NCBI GenBank assembly: GCA_017387565.1
Contig: JAFOEY010000014.1
Span: 1 to 39,405 of the forward strand
From: Lachnospiraceae bacterium
GTDB lineage: Bacteria; Bacillota; Clostridia; Lachnospirales; Lachnospiraceae
Direction of reading: 5' to 3'
DNA length: 39,405 bases
In this document: in pieces, positions 26,252 through 35,040 of the stretch
Layout of the letters: each line of letters starts with the position of its first letter
How positions within the stretch are numbered: position 1 is the first letter of the stretch
Program-made: the position numbers and the translations under genes
The notes under the pieces: generated by a model
Told to the model about the DNA's origin: nothing
What the model saw: the letters and a program-made list of their open reading frames with translations, nothing else
The model's database searches: none

Positions 26252-26348
26252 TTTCCATATAGCATGCCATCTTTTATAATAGAGTTGTATGGTATCAATA
26301 ATCTAAATTGTACCTAAGTCAACCATATATATCTCAAAGATATATATG
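26252..26348 (+). promoter_or_regulatory. Promoter and 11-bp palindrome upstream of the double-HTH regulator
   Basis: TATAAT at 26,275-26,280 has a weak TTTCCA 17 bases upstream (26,252-26,257). Between the expected transcript start and the gene is a perfect inverted repeat CATATATATCT-CAA-AGATATATATG (26,324-26,348). It could be an autoregulatory operator or leader hairpin. It also equals the joined outer arms of Family A elements. The other ~150 bp toward the surface gene show nothing I can name. Confidence 0.6.
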
Positions 26349-26378
26349 ATTAAAGGTTGTCACAAAGGGGATTTTTAT

Positions 26379-28112
26379 ATGACTTTTCAGGATTTGTTTA
26401 ACAAATATATTGACAGATTGGGCTGCAGTATCAAGGATTTAGCCGATGCATCGGGACTATCTGCCTCCACCATCAGCCGTTATAAGACCGGTGAGAGAAA
26501 ACCGTTTGCCGACAGTGAACAATTACAAAATCTTGTAAGCGGCATTGTACAGATAGCTGCAGATAAAAATATCTCTGATATCAAAGAAAAAGAAGTTTAT
26601 TTCGAACTGAAAAAGGCTTTAACTGACCAATCGGACCTACATGCTGCTTTTTCCAAAAACTTTGCGACAATTTCCGATTCAATCAAAATCAATATGAAAG
26701 AGTTAGCAACTGCTATTAATTTTGACCTTTCTTATCTGTACCGCATCCGCTCCGGTCAGAGACATCCCAATGATTTGGATGACTTTGTAGATTTGTTGTG
26801 TAAATACATCGTTAAACACCATGCAGATCAAAGTGCAAAGGATTTTTTTGCCAACTACACAGGCTGTGACGTTTCGGACTTATCGACTGAGACAGCCTTT
26901 GCATCCTGTATAAAAGACGCTCTTTTTTTAAATCATACGGAATCTACCGACAAACAGATGGAAACCTTTTTAAAAAAGCTGGATGATTTCAATCTGGATG
27001 AATATATCCGTGCCATTCATTTTGATAAACTCAAGGTTCCCCATGTTCCCTTTTATTTTCCCGTTTCCAAAACATACTATGGAATTGAGCAGATGCGCCA
27101 AGGGGAGCTGGATTTTTTTAAGGCAACAGTATTATCAAAATCTTATGAACCGATTTTTATGTGTTCCGATATGCCGATGACAAAACTTGTCGAGGATATG
27201 GACTTTAATAAAAAATGGATGTTTGCCATTGCGATGGCTTTGAAAAAGGGGCTCCATCTGAATATTATCCACAATGTTGACAGACCCTTTGAAGAAATGA
27301 TGTTGGGACTTGAAGCGTGGATTCCATTATATATGACCGGGCAGATTTCGCCTTATCATTTAAAAAATATCTCCACGGAAATTTATCATCATTTTACCTA
27401 CGTATCCGGTGCTGCCGCACTTTCCGGCGAATGTATTGACGGATATCATGAGGATGGCAAGTATCATCTGAGTACAAGCAAAGAAGAATTGGCTTATTTT
27501 CATAAAAAAGCCGACCATTTGATGCAAAAAGCATCTCCTTTAATGGAAATATATACAAAAGACGATGCCTTTCGTTTTGAAACTTTTCTGAAAAAAACAG
27601 CAGAAGAAGAAAACGATCAATATAATATTTTGTCTTCGCTTCCTATTTATACATTATCAAAGGAGCTTTTGTTACAGATTATTCAAAAAGAAGATTTACC
27701 AGGCGATGATGTATCTGCTATTCTGAATTTTTATGAAAAGCAGAAAGAGCATACGTCAAAGATTTTGAAGCAAAACAAGCTAACGGATAACATACCGGAG
27801 ATATCCCGGGAAGAATTTGAAAAGAATCCGCTAATTCTCTCTCTGTCGGAAATGTTTTTTGATAAGGAAATATTTTATACTTATGATGAATATTTACAAC
27901 ATATAAATTATTCAAAAGAATTTGCTAAAAATCATGATAATTACCATTTGCAACTTAATCAGAATTCGGCATTTCGCAATATTCAGATACGGATTGTTCC
28001 AAACCATCGGGTTCTGATTTCCAAAAGCAAAACCCCGGTGATTCATTTTGCAATTTATCATCCTAAAATGGTTAATGCCCTGCAGAACTTTATTGCGCCT
28101 GTGTTTTTATAA
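26379..28112 (+). CDS. Large regulator with two XRE-type HTH domains and an unknown C-terminal domain
   Basis: The ATG at 26379 (577 residues) has AAAGGGGA 7 bases upstream; an in-frame ATG at 26346 falls inside the upstream palindrome. Two XRE/Cro-like helix-turn-helix domains can be seen: IKDLADASGLSASTISRYKTGERKP (~18-42) and MKELATAINFDLSYLYRIRSGQRHP (~105-130). The ~400 residues after them include conserved-looking segments such as FYFPVSKTYYGIEQMRQGE and GLHLNIIHNVDRPFEEMMLGLE. I recognise these as typical of long clostridial XRE proteins but can give them no function. No membrane segment is seen. It is divergent from the surface-protein gene, which is a candidate target. Confidence 0.82.
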   Translation: MTFQDLFNKYIDRLGCSIKDLADASGLSASTISRYKTGERKPFADSEQLQNLVSGIVQIAADKNISDIKEKEVYFELKKALTDQSDLHAAFSKNFATISDSIKINMKELATAINFDLSYLYRIRSGQRHPNDLDDFVDLLCKYIVKHHADQSAKDFFANYTGCDVSDLSTETAFASCIKDALFLNHTESTDKQMETFLKKLDDFNLDEYIRAIHFDKLKVPHVPFYFPVSKTYYGIEQMRQGELDFFKATVLSKSYEPIFMCSDMPMTKLVEDMDFNKKWMFAIAMALKKGLHLNIIHNVDRPFEEMMLGLEAWIPLYMTGQISPYHLKNISTEIYHHFTYVSGAAALSGECIDGYHEDGKYHLSTSKEELAYFHKKADHLMQKASPLMEIYTKDDAFRFETFLKKTAEEENDQYNILSSLPIYTLSKELLLQIIQKEDLPGDDVSAILNFYEKQKEHTSKILKQNKLTDNIPEISREEFEKNPLILSLSEMFFDKEIFYTYDEYLQHINYSKEFAKNHDNYHLQLNQNSAFRNIQIRIVPNHRVLISKSKTPVIHFAIYHPKMVNALQNFIAPVFL

Positions 28113-28187
28113 TAAATAGGCTGAAAGAATCAAGGACATAATTGACAAATAAATAACGTACCAAAGTGTACCGAATTATTTTGAGCA

Positions 28188-28225
28188 TAAAAAAAGCCGG
28201 AAACGTTGAAATATCAAGCGTTTTC
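28188..28225 (-). terminator. Terminator of the tRNA-Tyr/tRNA-Leu unit
   Basis: On the minus strand GAAAACGCTTGA and TCAACGTTTCC pair with one bulged base, followed by GGCTTTTTTTATG. It lies just past the end of tRNA-Leu. Confidence 0.75.
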
Positions 28226-28240
28226 GACCCTTTTATGAGA

Positions 28241-28324
28241 TGCTGGTGACCGGAATCGAACCGGTACGATGTCGCCACCACAGGATTTTAAGTCCTGCGC
28301 GTCTGCCAGTTCCGCCACACCAGC
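28241..28324 (-). tRNA. tRNA-Leu (TAA)
   Basis: On the minus strand this starts GCTGGTGTGGCGGAACTGGC and ends CACCAGC plus discriminator A. The anticodon stem CAGGA/TCCTG encloses CTTAAAA, giving TAA. The long variable arm (TGGTGGCGACATCG) is the class II feature expected of Leu. CCA is not encoded. Confidence 0.97.
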
Positions 28325-28330
28325 ATGGAA

Positions 28331-28412
28331 TGGATGGAGGTGGATTCGAACCACCGAAGCAAGTTGCAGCAGATTTACAGTCTGTCCCCTTTGGCCACTC
28401 GGGAATCCATCC
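28331..28412 (-). tRNA. tRNA-Tyr (GTA)
   Basis: On the minus strand this starts GGATGGATTCCCGAGTGGCC and ends TCCATCC plus A. The anticodon loop CTGTAAA gives GTA. The long variable arm is as expected for bacterial Tyr. It is six bases upstream of tRNA-Leu, so the two are transcribed together. CCA is not encoded. Confidence 0.97.
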
Positions 28413-28448
28413 ATTTAAGGTACTTTTTCAAAGCCCTAACAATATAAA

Positions 28449-28477
28449 TTTATAACACAGTTTATATGGAATTGCAA
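28449..28477 (-). promoter_or_regulatory. Promoter of the tRNA-Tyr/Leu unit
   Basis: TTGCAA (28,472-28,477) and TATAAA (28,449-28,454) on the minus strand are spaced by 17 bases, placing the transcript start about 30 bases before tRNA-Tyr. Confidence 0.7.
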
Positions 28478-28540
28478 GTTTTTTTTACATATGCCGACGC
28501 CTTACATCGACACATTTTTCCAAGCCTTTTTCCTATGTCT

Positions 28541-30640
28541 TTACTGACGGAAACGAAGTACCACCGCAGACTTTTTCGGTAACAAAATCCGAAGCTTTCC
28601 ACCCACAACCGGACATTTCACAACATCGGTGGTAAATCCGCTTTCATCCGTCTGGATAATCCGCTCCATTTCACATTCTCTGGGTATTCCGGACTCCCAT
28701 ACCGAATATTCACGGTCTAATTCATAATCATTGTTGTTTACTAAGGTAATGTAGTGATCTCTGTCATAAAAACGGACAAATCCAAGCAGATTATAATCTC
28801 CAACCAGATATTTTAAACTTCCGAATTTAAAGGCATTGCTTTCTTTATGAATCCGAATCATGGCCTTGTGAAATTCTATCAGGTCATGGTCTTCATTTCC
28901 CCAGGGATAGGTACGTCTGTTATCGGGATCGGTAAATCCACATACACCGGCTTCGTCACCATAATAAATCGTCGGCGCTCCGGGCCATGTCATCTGTATG
29001 GTAACCGCTTCACGCATAACTGCTTTATTAACACCCTCATTGGCTGCTTCCGGTCCCATGGTATTAACACGGCCTACCCGTTTGTTGGTTCTTGTCAAAA
29101 ACCGGGAGTGATCGTGGTTGGACAGCTCATTCATGGCAATATGGAACGAATCTCCGGAAAACGCAGCCCCATGATAGTGCATGGCACCCCAGAAGCTGTC
29201 GGCATTCCCATACAAGTCTTCTCTGTAATCATCACTGTGCTTCTGCATTCCGGTCAAAAACCAGGTAATCGGTTCCATAAAAGCATCGTAATTCATGACG
29301 GTGTCCCACTCACCATTTCCAATCCATTCTCTCGGACTGCCATAGTGTTCGGCCAAAACAATTGCTTCCGGATTGGCTTCGCGTACCGCTTTATGAAAAT
29401 CTTTCCAGAACTGATGATTAAACTCCGGCGAATGACCTAAGTCTGCTGCGACATCAAGTCGCCATCCGTCTGCATTGTACGGAGGAGATACCCATTTTTT
29501 TCCAATATATAAAATATAATCATATAACTGTCGGGACCCTTCGTAATTGAGCTTCGGAAGGGTATCATGTCCCCACCAGCCATCATAAGTAGGATTATAG
29601 GGCCAGCGGTCTTGTTCATAAAAATGGAAATAATCTCTGTAAGGGCTGTCGGCTGAAATATAAGCGCCTTTTTCATATCCTTCAAAGTTTTCGTAAATAC
29701 GCTCGCGATCCAGCCATTTGTTAAAGGAACCACAGTGGTTAAACACACCGTCCAAAATGACTTTCATTCCCCGTTTATGGGCTTCTTCCACAACCTTTGC
29801 AAACAGTTCATTGGATGCTTCAAGATTTTCTTTGTTGGCAATCCGATTGATATACCGGGTGGCATCTTTATTTTCATTTTGCCACGGCTCGAGTAAATTA
29901 CCGCTATCATTCACAATCTTTCCAAAGTGCGGATCGATATAGTCATAATCCTGAATATCATATTTATGATTGGAAGGCGATACAAATAACGGATTAAAAT
30001 AGATAACATCTATCCCCAGGTCCTGCAAATAGTCCATCTTATCCATAACACCCTGTAAATCACCGCCGTAAAACTCTCTGACACCCATCGTTGCCGGATA
30101 TTTATTCCAGTCTTCCACTTTGGTTACATGTTCACCGATGTAATTGTATTCGTCTGTCAGAACATCATTGGAAGGATCTCCGTTATAGAATCGATCCACA
30201 TAAATCTGATACATTACGGCACCTTTTGCCCATCTTGGCACATGATGTCCCGGGACAATCACAAATTTATAATAATCTTCCGCAGTTTTGGCAACTCCGC
30301 GAAAATCATAGACACAGGTAAGTTTTCCTGCACTTACTTCAAAATAGTAAGAAACCTTTTCGTCATCCAGTTGGAGCTCATACTCATACCAGTCAAAAAG
30401 GTCATCACTTTTATACTTCATCATCAAATGCTTTTCATTTTTACAGACAAAGTATACTTTATCAATATTATTTTTTGCTGCACGGAATTTAATGGTTACG
30501 ATACTGTAAGGATTTGGATCCGGGGGGCAGACAAATTCGGATGACATATCCGAAAATAAAGCCCTTTTATTAAGAACAGGCCGCATGCCTGACATATAAG
30601 TCTGATTATTTTGGATTCTGGATAAATCGCTGTATAGCAT
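28541..30640 (-). CDS. GH13 alpha-amylase-family glucan hydrolase (neopullulanase/cyclomaltodextrinase type)
   Basis: The product has 699 residues. An N-terminal beta-rich domain (~1-130, CBM34-like) precedes the catalytic barrel. GH13 conserved regions are present: DGVFNHCG (297-304), GWRLDVAAD with nucleophile D396, VLAEHYG with acid/base E431, and SNHDHSR with transition-state D510. The N-terminal domain and the MYQIYVDRFYNGD segment (~143) point to the cyclomaltodextrinase/neopullulanase/maltogenic subgroup, which cuts alpha-glucans inside the cell; no signal peptide is present. The ATG has GGAGGG 8 bases upstream. It is monocistronic, with no other sugar genes alongside. Confidence 0.93.
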   Translation of the reverse strand: MLYSDLSRIQNNQTYMSGMRPVLNKRALFSDMSSEFVCPPDPNPYSIVTIKFRAAKNNIDKVYFVCKNEKHLMMKYKSDDLFDWYEYELQLDDEKVSYYFEVSAGKLTCVYDFRGVAKTAEDYYKFVIVPGHHVPRWAKGAVMYQIYVDRFYNGDPSNDVLTDEYNYIGEHVTKVEDWNKYPATMGVREFYGGDLQGVMDKMDYLQDLGIDVIYFNPLFVSPSNHKYDIQDYDYIDPHFGKIVNDSGNLLEPWQNENKDATRYINRIANKENLEASNELFAKVVEEAHKRGMKVILDGVFNHCGSFNKWLDRERIYENFEGYEKGAYISADSPYRDYFHFYEQDRWPYNPTYDGWWGHDTLPKLNYEGSRQLYDYILYIGKKWVSPPYNADGWRLDVAADLGHSPEFNHQFWKDFHKAVREANPEAIVLAEHYGSPREWIGNGEWDTVMNYDAFMEPITWFLTGMQKHSDDYREDLYGNADSFWGAMHYHGAAFSGDSFHIAMNELSNHDHSRFLTRTNKRVGRVNTMGPEAANEGVNKAVMREAVTIQMTWPGAPTIYYGDEAGVCGFTDPDNRRTYPWGNEDHDLIEFHKAMIRIHKESNAFKFGSLKYLVGDYNLLGFVRFYDRDHYITLVNNNDYELDREYSVWESGIPRECEMERIIQTDESGFTTDVVKCPVVGGKLRILLPKKSAVVLRFRQ

Positions 30641-30653
30641 TGAAAACGCCCTC

Positions 30654-30695
30654 CATAATTACCCTATATATTGTATATAATATCATAATTACCCT
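30654..30695 (-). promoter_or_regulatory. Direct 12-bp repeats upstream of the GH13 gene
   Basis: AGGGTAATTATG (minus strand) occurs twice, at 30,684-30,695 and 30,654-30,665, one start per 30 bases, i.e. about three DNA turns. The AT-rich space between (TATATACAATATAT-like) may include the -10 region. Paired sites at this spacing would suit a regulator binding one face of the helix, but the second copy is close to the ribosome site. The rest of the 535-bp space up to ftsH holds a Family A copy, the ftsH terminator and about 160 bases with nothing recognisable. Confidence 0.4.
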
Positions 30696-30726
30696 TGGCA
30701 TGCCACTATATAGTTTTATTTTTTCC

Positions 30727-30961
30727 CTTTTTGGATTTGTGTTTCCAATATATATCTTTGTCCGCCGGCTTTTACGAAGTTTCGTGTCTTTCTAAGCGGC
30801 ATGAGCGAACAAAATAATGACCGGTTTCAACTGTCCGAAGACGAAGTCTGAGTTTTGAAACCGGTCATTTCATATTATTTTGTGAGCATGCCGCTTAGAA
30901 AGACTAGAAACTGAAGTATGAGGCGGACAAAGATATATATTGGAAACACAAATCCAAAAAG
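30727..30961. repeat. Family A long-palindrome element, copy 2
   Basis: The outer arms 30,727-30,766 and 30,922-30,961 are perfectly complementary over 40 bases. The Family A core starts at TATATATCTTTG; the ~22 bases outside it (TTGGATTTGTGTTTCC...) are unique to this copy yet still paired. The middle arms read GACCGGTTTCAA / TTGAAACCGGTC where copy 1 has GCCCGG / CCGGGC, and TCTTTCT / AGAAAGA where copy 1 has CATTTCT / AGAAATG. Both differences keep the pairing. It lies between the ftsH terminator and the GH13 promoter. Confidence 0.93.
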
Positions 30962-30982
30962 AGATTTTCTTTATAAAAAGGA

Positions 30983-31013
30983 AAAAAGACAGCGGTCGCA
31001 CAGCTGTCTTTTT
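30983..31013 (-). terminator. Terminator of the core cluster, downstream of ftsH
   Basis: AAAAAGACAGC and GCTGTCTTTTT are perfectly paired over 11 bp with a 9-base loop. The T-tract works for ftsH transcripts and is also present on the other strand. Confidence 0.9.
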
Positions 31014-31175
31014 CGAGAAGGTATTTCTTTTGGGGTATAGCAAAAAACTATGTAATGTATTGGGGGGTTACAAGTATATTCTAACAAATATCTGAAAATA
31101 ATCTACTCTCACGTTTCACAAACATTACAAAGGTTTTGGTTGTTTTTTGTACATATTGCACAAATTCGGTGCGCT

Positions 31176-33002
31176 TTATTCTACATTACGGTCTTCAAAG
31201 AGCTCTGCAAACTCTTCCATGGTGATGCGTTCTTTCTCAAGTAAAAGCTCTGCACAGGCATGAAGCACGTCTTCATTTTCCAAAATCAGCTCTTTTGCCT
31301 TTTGGTAACAGTCATCCACAATGGCTTTTACTTCTGCATCAATCATACCTGCAACCTGTTCACTGTATGCTTTGGTATGGGCCAAATCACGACCGATAAA
31401 GACGTCGTCACCATTTTCATCGTAATTGATCGTTCCGATGTTTTCCGACATACCATAACGGGTTACCATACGGCGTGCTGTCTCGGTTGCCTTTTTAATA
31501 TCGCTCGATGCACCGGTCGTAATGTCATCAAAAATAATTTCTTCGGCAATTCGTCCACCAAGGGAAACCATAATCTCATGGAGCATCTTTCCTTTGGTTA
31601 AAAACATTTCATCTTTTTCGGGTAAAGGCATGGTATAACCTGCCGCACCCAGACCGGTCGGTATAATGGAAACCGTATAAACCGGTCCAACATCCGGAAG
31701 TACATGGAATAAAATCGCATGTCCTGCTTCATGGTATGCGGTAATTTTCTTTTCCTCATCGGAGATAATCCGGCTTCTTTTTTCCGTACCAATTCCGGTT
31801 TTGATAAATGCTTTTTTAATATCTTCGGCACTGATAAAAATACGATTCTCTTTTGCTGCGTTAATCGCGGATTCATTTAAGAGATTTTCCAAATCCGCAC
31901 CGGTATAACCTGCAGTTGTACGCGCGATATGTGTTAAATCCACATCATCTAAGAGCGGTTTATTTTTGGCATGAACCTTTAATATCTCTTCTCGTCCACC
32001 GACATCCGGAGGTCCGATGACAATCTTTCTGTCAAAACGACCGGGACGTAAAATGGCAGGATCCAAAATATCCACACGGTTTGTTGCTGCTAAGACAATA
32101 ATGCCGGTATTTTCCTCAAAACCGTCCATTTCCACCAATAACTGGTTTAAGGTCTGTTCTCTTTCATCATGTCCGCCACCCATACCGGTTCCACGTTTTC
32201 TGGCAACGGCATCGATTTCATCGATAAATACGATACAGGGATGGTTCTTCTGCGCATCCTCAAACAGGTCTCTGACACGGGATGCACCGACACCGACGAA
32301 CATTTCCACAAAATCCGAACCGGAAATGGAAAAGAAAGGAACGCCTGCCTCCCCGGCAATGGCTTTGGCCAATAATGTTTTACCGGTACCGGGAGGTCCT
32401 TCTAATAAAATACCTTTGGGAATCCGAGCTCCGACTTTTGTATACTGTGCCGGATTCTTTAAAAAGCTAATGATTTCTTCAAGCTCTTCCTTTTCTTCTT
32501 TCAGTCCGGCAACATCTTTTAAAGTCGTTTTATTACTGTCTCCCATAACCATACGAGCCCGGCTTTTTCCAAAATTCATCATTTTGTTGCCACCGGCGCC
32601 TCCACCCGCAGATGCATTGATTAACATCATAAAAATAACCAGGCAGACAACGGCAATCAGGATTGGCATGGCAATGGATTTAAACCAGGTATCCTGCGGA
32701 ATATTATCGCGCATGACGAAAATATCATTTCTTTCCAGTAAATCTTCCATCTCTTCCACATCCGCTACATATAGTACCGCTGTGGTTCCGTCACGAAACA
32801 GGATTTCCAAACGACCGCTGGGGGTCTGCGTATTGGGGATGATTTCGACCTCACTGATTTTACCATCCTTTATATCCTGTTTAAACTGTGCCCTCGTATA
32901 ATCACGGGGCGAACTTTTTCCCATTTCAATAAAAACGGAAATAATCAATAACACTACAATGGCGATTACAATAAATCCCATTCCTTGTCTTTTCTTTTCC
33001 AA
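31176..33002 (-). CDS. ftsH: FtsH ATP-dependent zinc metalloprotease
   Basis: This is a 608-residue membrane protease. Two membrane helices (~9-26 and ~108-129) flank an extracytoplasmic loop. The AAA module has Walker A GPPGTGKT (202-209), Walker [11 protein letters not shown], and the second region of homology with [10 protein letters not shown]. The protease carries HEAGH (424-428). It degrades membrane and some soluble proteins as a hexamer. The start is TTG with GAGGAG 8 bases upstream inside the end of hpt, so it is translationally tied to hpt. The tilS-hpt-ftsH order is the standard Firmicute arrangement. Confidence 0.97.
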   Translation of the reverse strand: MEKKRQGMGFIVIAIVVLLIISVFIEMGKSSPRDYTRAQFKQDIKDGKISEVEIIPNTQTPSGRLEILFRDGTTAVLYVADVEEMEDLLERNDIFVMRDNIPQDTWFKSIAMPILIAVVCLVIFMMLINASAGGGAGGNKMMNFGKSRARMVMGDSNKTTLKDVAGLKEEKEELEEIISFLKNPAQYTKVGARIPKGILLEGPPGTGKTLLAKAIAGEAGVPFFSISGSDFVEMFVGVGASRVRDLFEDAQKNHPCIVFIDEIDAVARKRGTGMGGGHDEREQTLNQLLVEMDGFEENTGIIVLAATNRVDILDPAILRPGRFDRKIVIGPPDVGGREEILKVHAKNKPLLDDVDLTHIARTTAGYTGADLENLLNESAINAAKENRIFISAEDIKKAFIKTGIGTEKRSRIISDEEKKITAYHEAGHAILFHVLPDVGPVYTVSIIPTGLGAAGYTMPLPEKDEMFLTKGKMLHEIMVSLGGRIAEEIIFDDITTGASSDIKKATETARRMVTRYGMSENIGTINYDENGDDVFIGRDLAHTKAYSEQVAGMIDAEVKAIVDDCYQKAKELILENEDVLHACAELLLEKERITMEEFAELFEDRNVE

Positions 33003-33006
33003 TGAC

Positions 33007-33534
33007 TTACTCCTCTACTTCCAAAACACCTACATAAGGTAAATTTCGATATCTTTGTGCATAATCAAGACCATAACCGACAACAAACAAATCCGGGATT
33101 TCAAAACCGGTGTAGTCCGCATTAATATCCACAACCCTGCGATCCGGCTTATCCAAAAGCGCACAGAGCTTTAAAGATTTTGGATTGCGTTGTTTTAGGT
33201 TGTCCAACAGATAACTGAGTGTCCTTCCGGTATCTACAATATCTTCAATCACAATGACGTTCTTTCCGACAATCGATTCTTCCAAATCTTTTTTCATAAT
33301 AATTTTTCCGCTGGAAACGGAACTGTTCCCATAGCTTGAAACGGACATAAAATCCAATGCCACGGGGACGGTAATTCGCTTTGCGAGCTCACATGCAAAA
33401 AAACAGGCTCCCTTTAAGGTACACACCAAAAATACCTCTTCTCCTTCATAATCTTTGCTGATCTGAGCTCCCAGCTCGGCAATGCGGGCATTAACCTGTT
33501 CTTCACTCAACAGAACGCTGATCTTGTTGTTCAT
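33007..33534 (-). CDS. hpt: Hypoxanthine phosphoribosyltransferase
   Basis: The product has 175 residues. The PRPP-binding motif VIVIEDIVDTGRTL (~94-107) and the flexible-loop SVSSYGNSSVSSG (~65-77) identify a purine salvage phosphoribosyltransferase making IMP/GMP. The ATG at 33534 (GAGGAG 8 bases upstream) is preferred to the GTG one codon earlier. It overlaps the tilS stop by one base. Confidence 0.95.
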   Translation of the reverse strand: MNNKISVLLSEEQVNARIAELGAQISKDYEGEEVFLVCTLKGACFFACELAKRITVPVALDFMSVSSYGNSSVSSGKIIMKKDLEESIVGKNVIVIEDIVDTGRTLSYLLDNLKQRNPKSLKLCALLDKPDRRVVDINADYTGFEIPDLFVVGYGLDYAQRYRNLPYVGVLEVEE

Positions 33535-34874
33535 CACGTATTCTCCTCTTTCACTGTAATCTCCAGAATTTGTCTGGTTTCATCCGTAACTTTATAATAT
33601 TCACTAATCCGGTATCCGATAATCCACATAATATGGTCGCCGTCCGCAATCAGAGGAATTCGGTCTCTCATTGCAAGGGGAATTTTTTCATCCACCATAT
33701 AATCCTGCAGTTTTTTTCTTGCCGTTTTTATACAAAAAAAATAATCACCGCTTTTCCGATACCGCAATGTGGCAGTTTCTCTTATTTTATCATAATCAAA
33801 CCACTTCGTATAGTTTCCGGTCGGCACATTCTGATCTTTTTCATAGGAAAAAATTCTCATTTCCACAGCCGGCTCTATAGGTTCTTTGATATCCGAATCT
33901 GAAACATTGCTGTTCTTTTCAAAATAGAGATGATGCTGATCAACATATGCTTTCGTCTGATACAAGAGACTGATTTTCTTTCCACTCTGCCCTTCCAAAA
34001 GACCTAAAACGGCCTGTACATGCTGTCTGGTAATGTCTTTCTTTTTTTGGCAGCAGAAAGAATACATACGGTATGTCAGTTCCTGTTTCATATAGGGATG
34101 CTGATTTTTCAACCAATTGATGGCAACCCGGCATCCGGATTGTGTTGGTTCAACATATTTGACAAAAAGCCTTTCTGCCTCTTCATCCAGATACTGCAGT
34201 GCCAGATCCACACTTTCGGCACTTGCACATATATGCTCTGTCACTCCGGTGCAGATTTCTTTTTCCGCAATCGGAAGAATATCATGGCGGATACAGTTTC
34301 TGGCATAGGTTGTATCAAAATTACTCTGATCCGTCACGTAAGAAATCCCGTTTTTTGTAAGAAATTCTTCAATCTGACTGCGTGTCACACAAAGCAATGG
34401 ACGGATGTAACAATCCCTTATGGGCTGCATGCCTCTTAATCCTCTCAGGCTGCTTCCCCGAAACATCTGGAAAAGAACGGTTTCTGCCTGATCATTTTTA
34501 TGATGTGCCAGTGCAATTTTTTTCTGACTGACGGCCTCTTGTTCAAATATTTGATAGCGAAGAATTCTGGCCGATTCCTCGATTCCGGTATGATGCTCTT
34601 TCTGATAGGAAAGGACATCGATTTTTTCGATGCGGCAGGGCACCTTCCATGCATCACAAAGGTCTTTTACAAAAGCCGCTTCTTGATCAGATTCTTTCCG
34701 CAAACCGTGGTGAATATGAATTGCGGAAAGCGTAAACGGAATTTCTTTTTTTATCTGACATAGTAAGTACAACAGACAGACAGAATCGGCTCCGCCGGAT
34801 AATCCGACAACGATATGGTCGTTGGGATGAATCATATGAAATTGCTTAATAAATTGTTTTACTTTTGTAATCAT
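33534..34874 (-). CDS. tilS: tRNA(Ile)-lysidine synthase
   Basis: The product has 446 residues. The PP-loop VVGLSGGADS (22-31) and IHIHHGLR (~52-59), followed by AHHKNDQAETVLFQMFRGS, are diagnostic for TilS. This enzyme uses ATP and lysine to convert C34 of the AUA-reading tRNA-Ile to lysidine and is normally essential. The C-terminal substrate-binding domain (LRYRKSGDYFF...KKLQDYMVDEKIP) is complete. It is first of the tilS-hpt-ftsH run. Confidence 0.95.
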   Translation of the reverse strand: MITKVKQFIKQFHMIHPNDHIVVGLSGGADSVCLLYLLCQIKKEIPFTLSAIHIHHGLRKESDQEAAFVKDLCDAWKVPCRIEKIDVLSYQKEHHTGIEESARILRYQIFEQEAVSQKKIALAHHKNDQAETVLFQMFRGSSLRGLRGMQPIRDCYIRPLLCVTRSQIEEFLTKNGISYVTDQSNFDTTYARNCIRHDILPIAEKEICTGVTEHICASAESVDLALQYLDEEAERLFVKYVEPTQSGCRVAINWLKNQHPYMKQELTYRMYSFCCQKKKDITRQHVQAVLGLLEGQSGKKISLLYQTKAYVDQHHLYFEKNSNVSDSDIKEPIEPAVEMRIFSYEKDQNVPTGNYTKWFDYDKIRETATLRYRKSGDYFFCIKTARKKLQDYMVDEKIPLAMRDRIPLIADGDHIMWIIGYRISEYYKVTDETRQILEITVKEENT

Positions 34875-35040
34875 ATTGTTATTCTCTATCTGACCGGAAT
34901 TCTGATGCTCTCAAACTACTCAAAACCCTCATACTTCAATAACCTTTTGAAATTTGCTTATTTGGGATTTGCTATTTAAAATTTTACTGACATTACAGAA
35001 TTTCATCCTCTTTGCCCTTGCAACACATTATACCGCAAAA

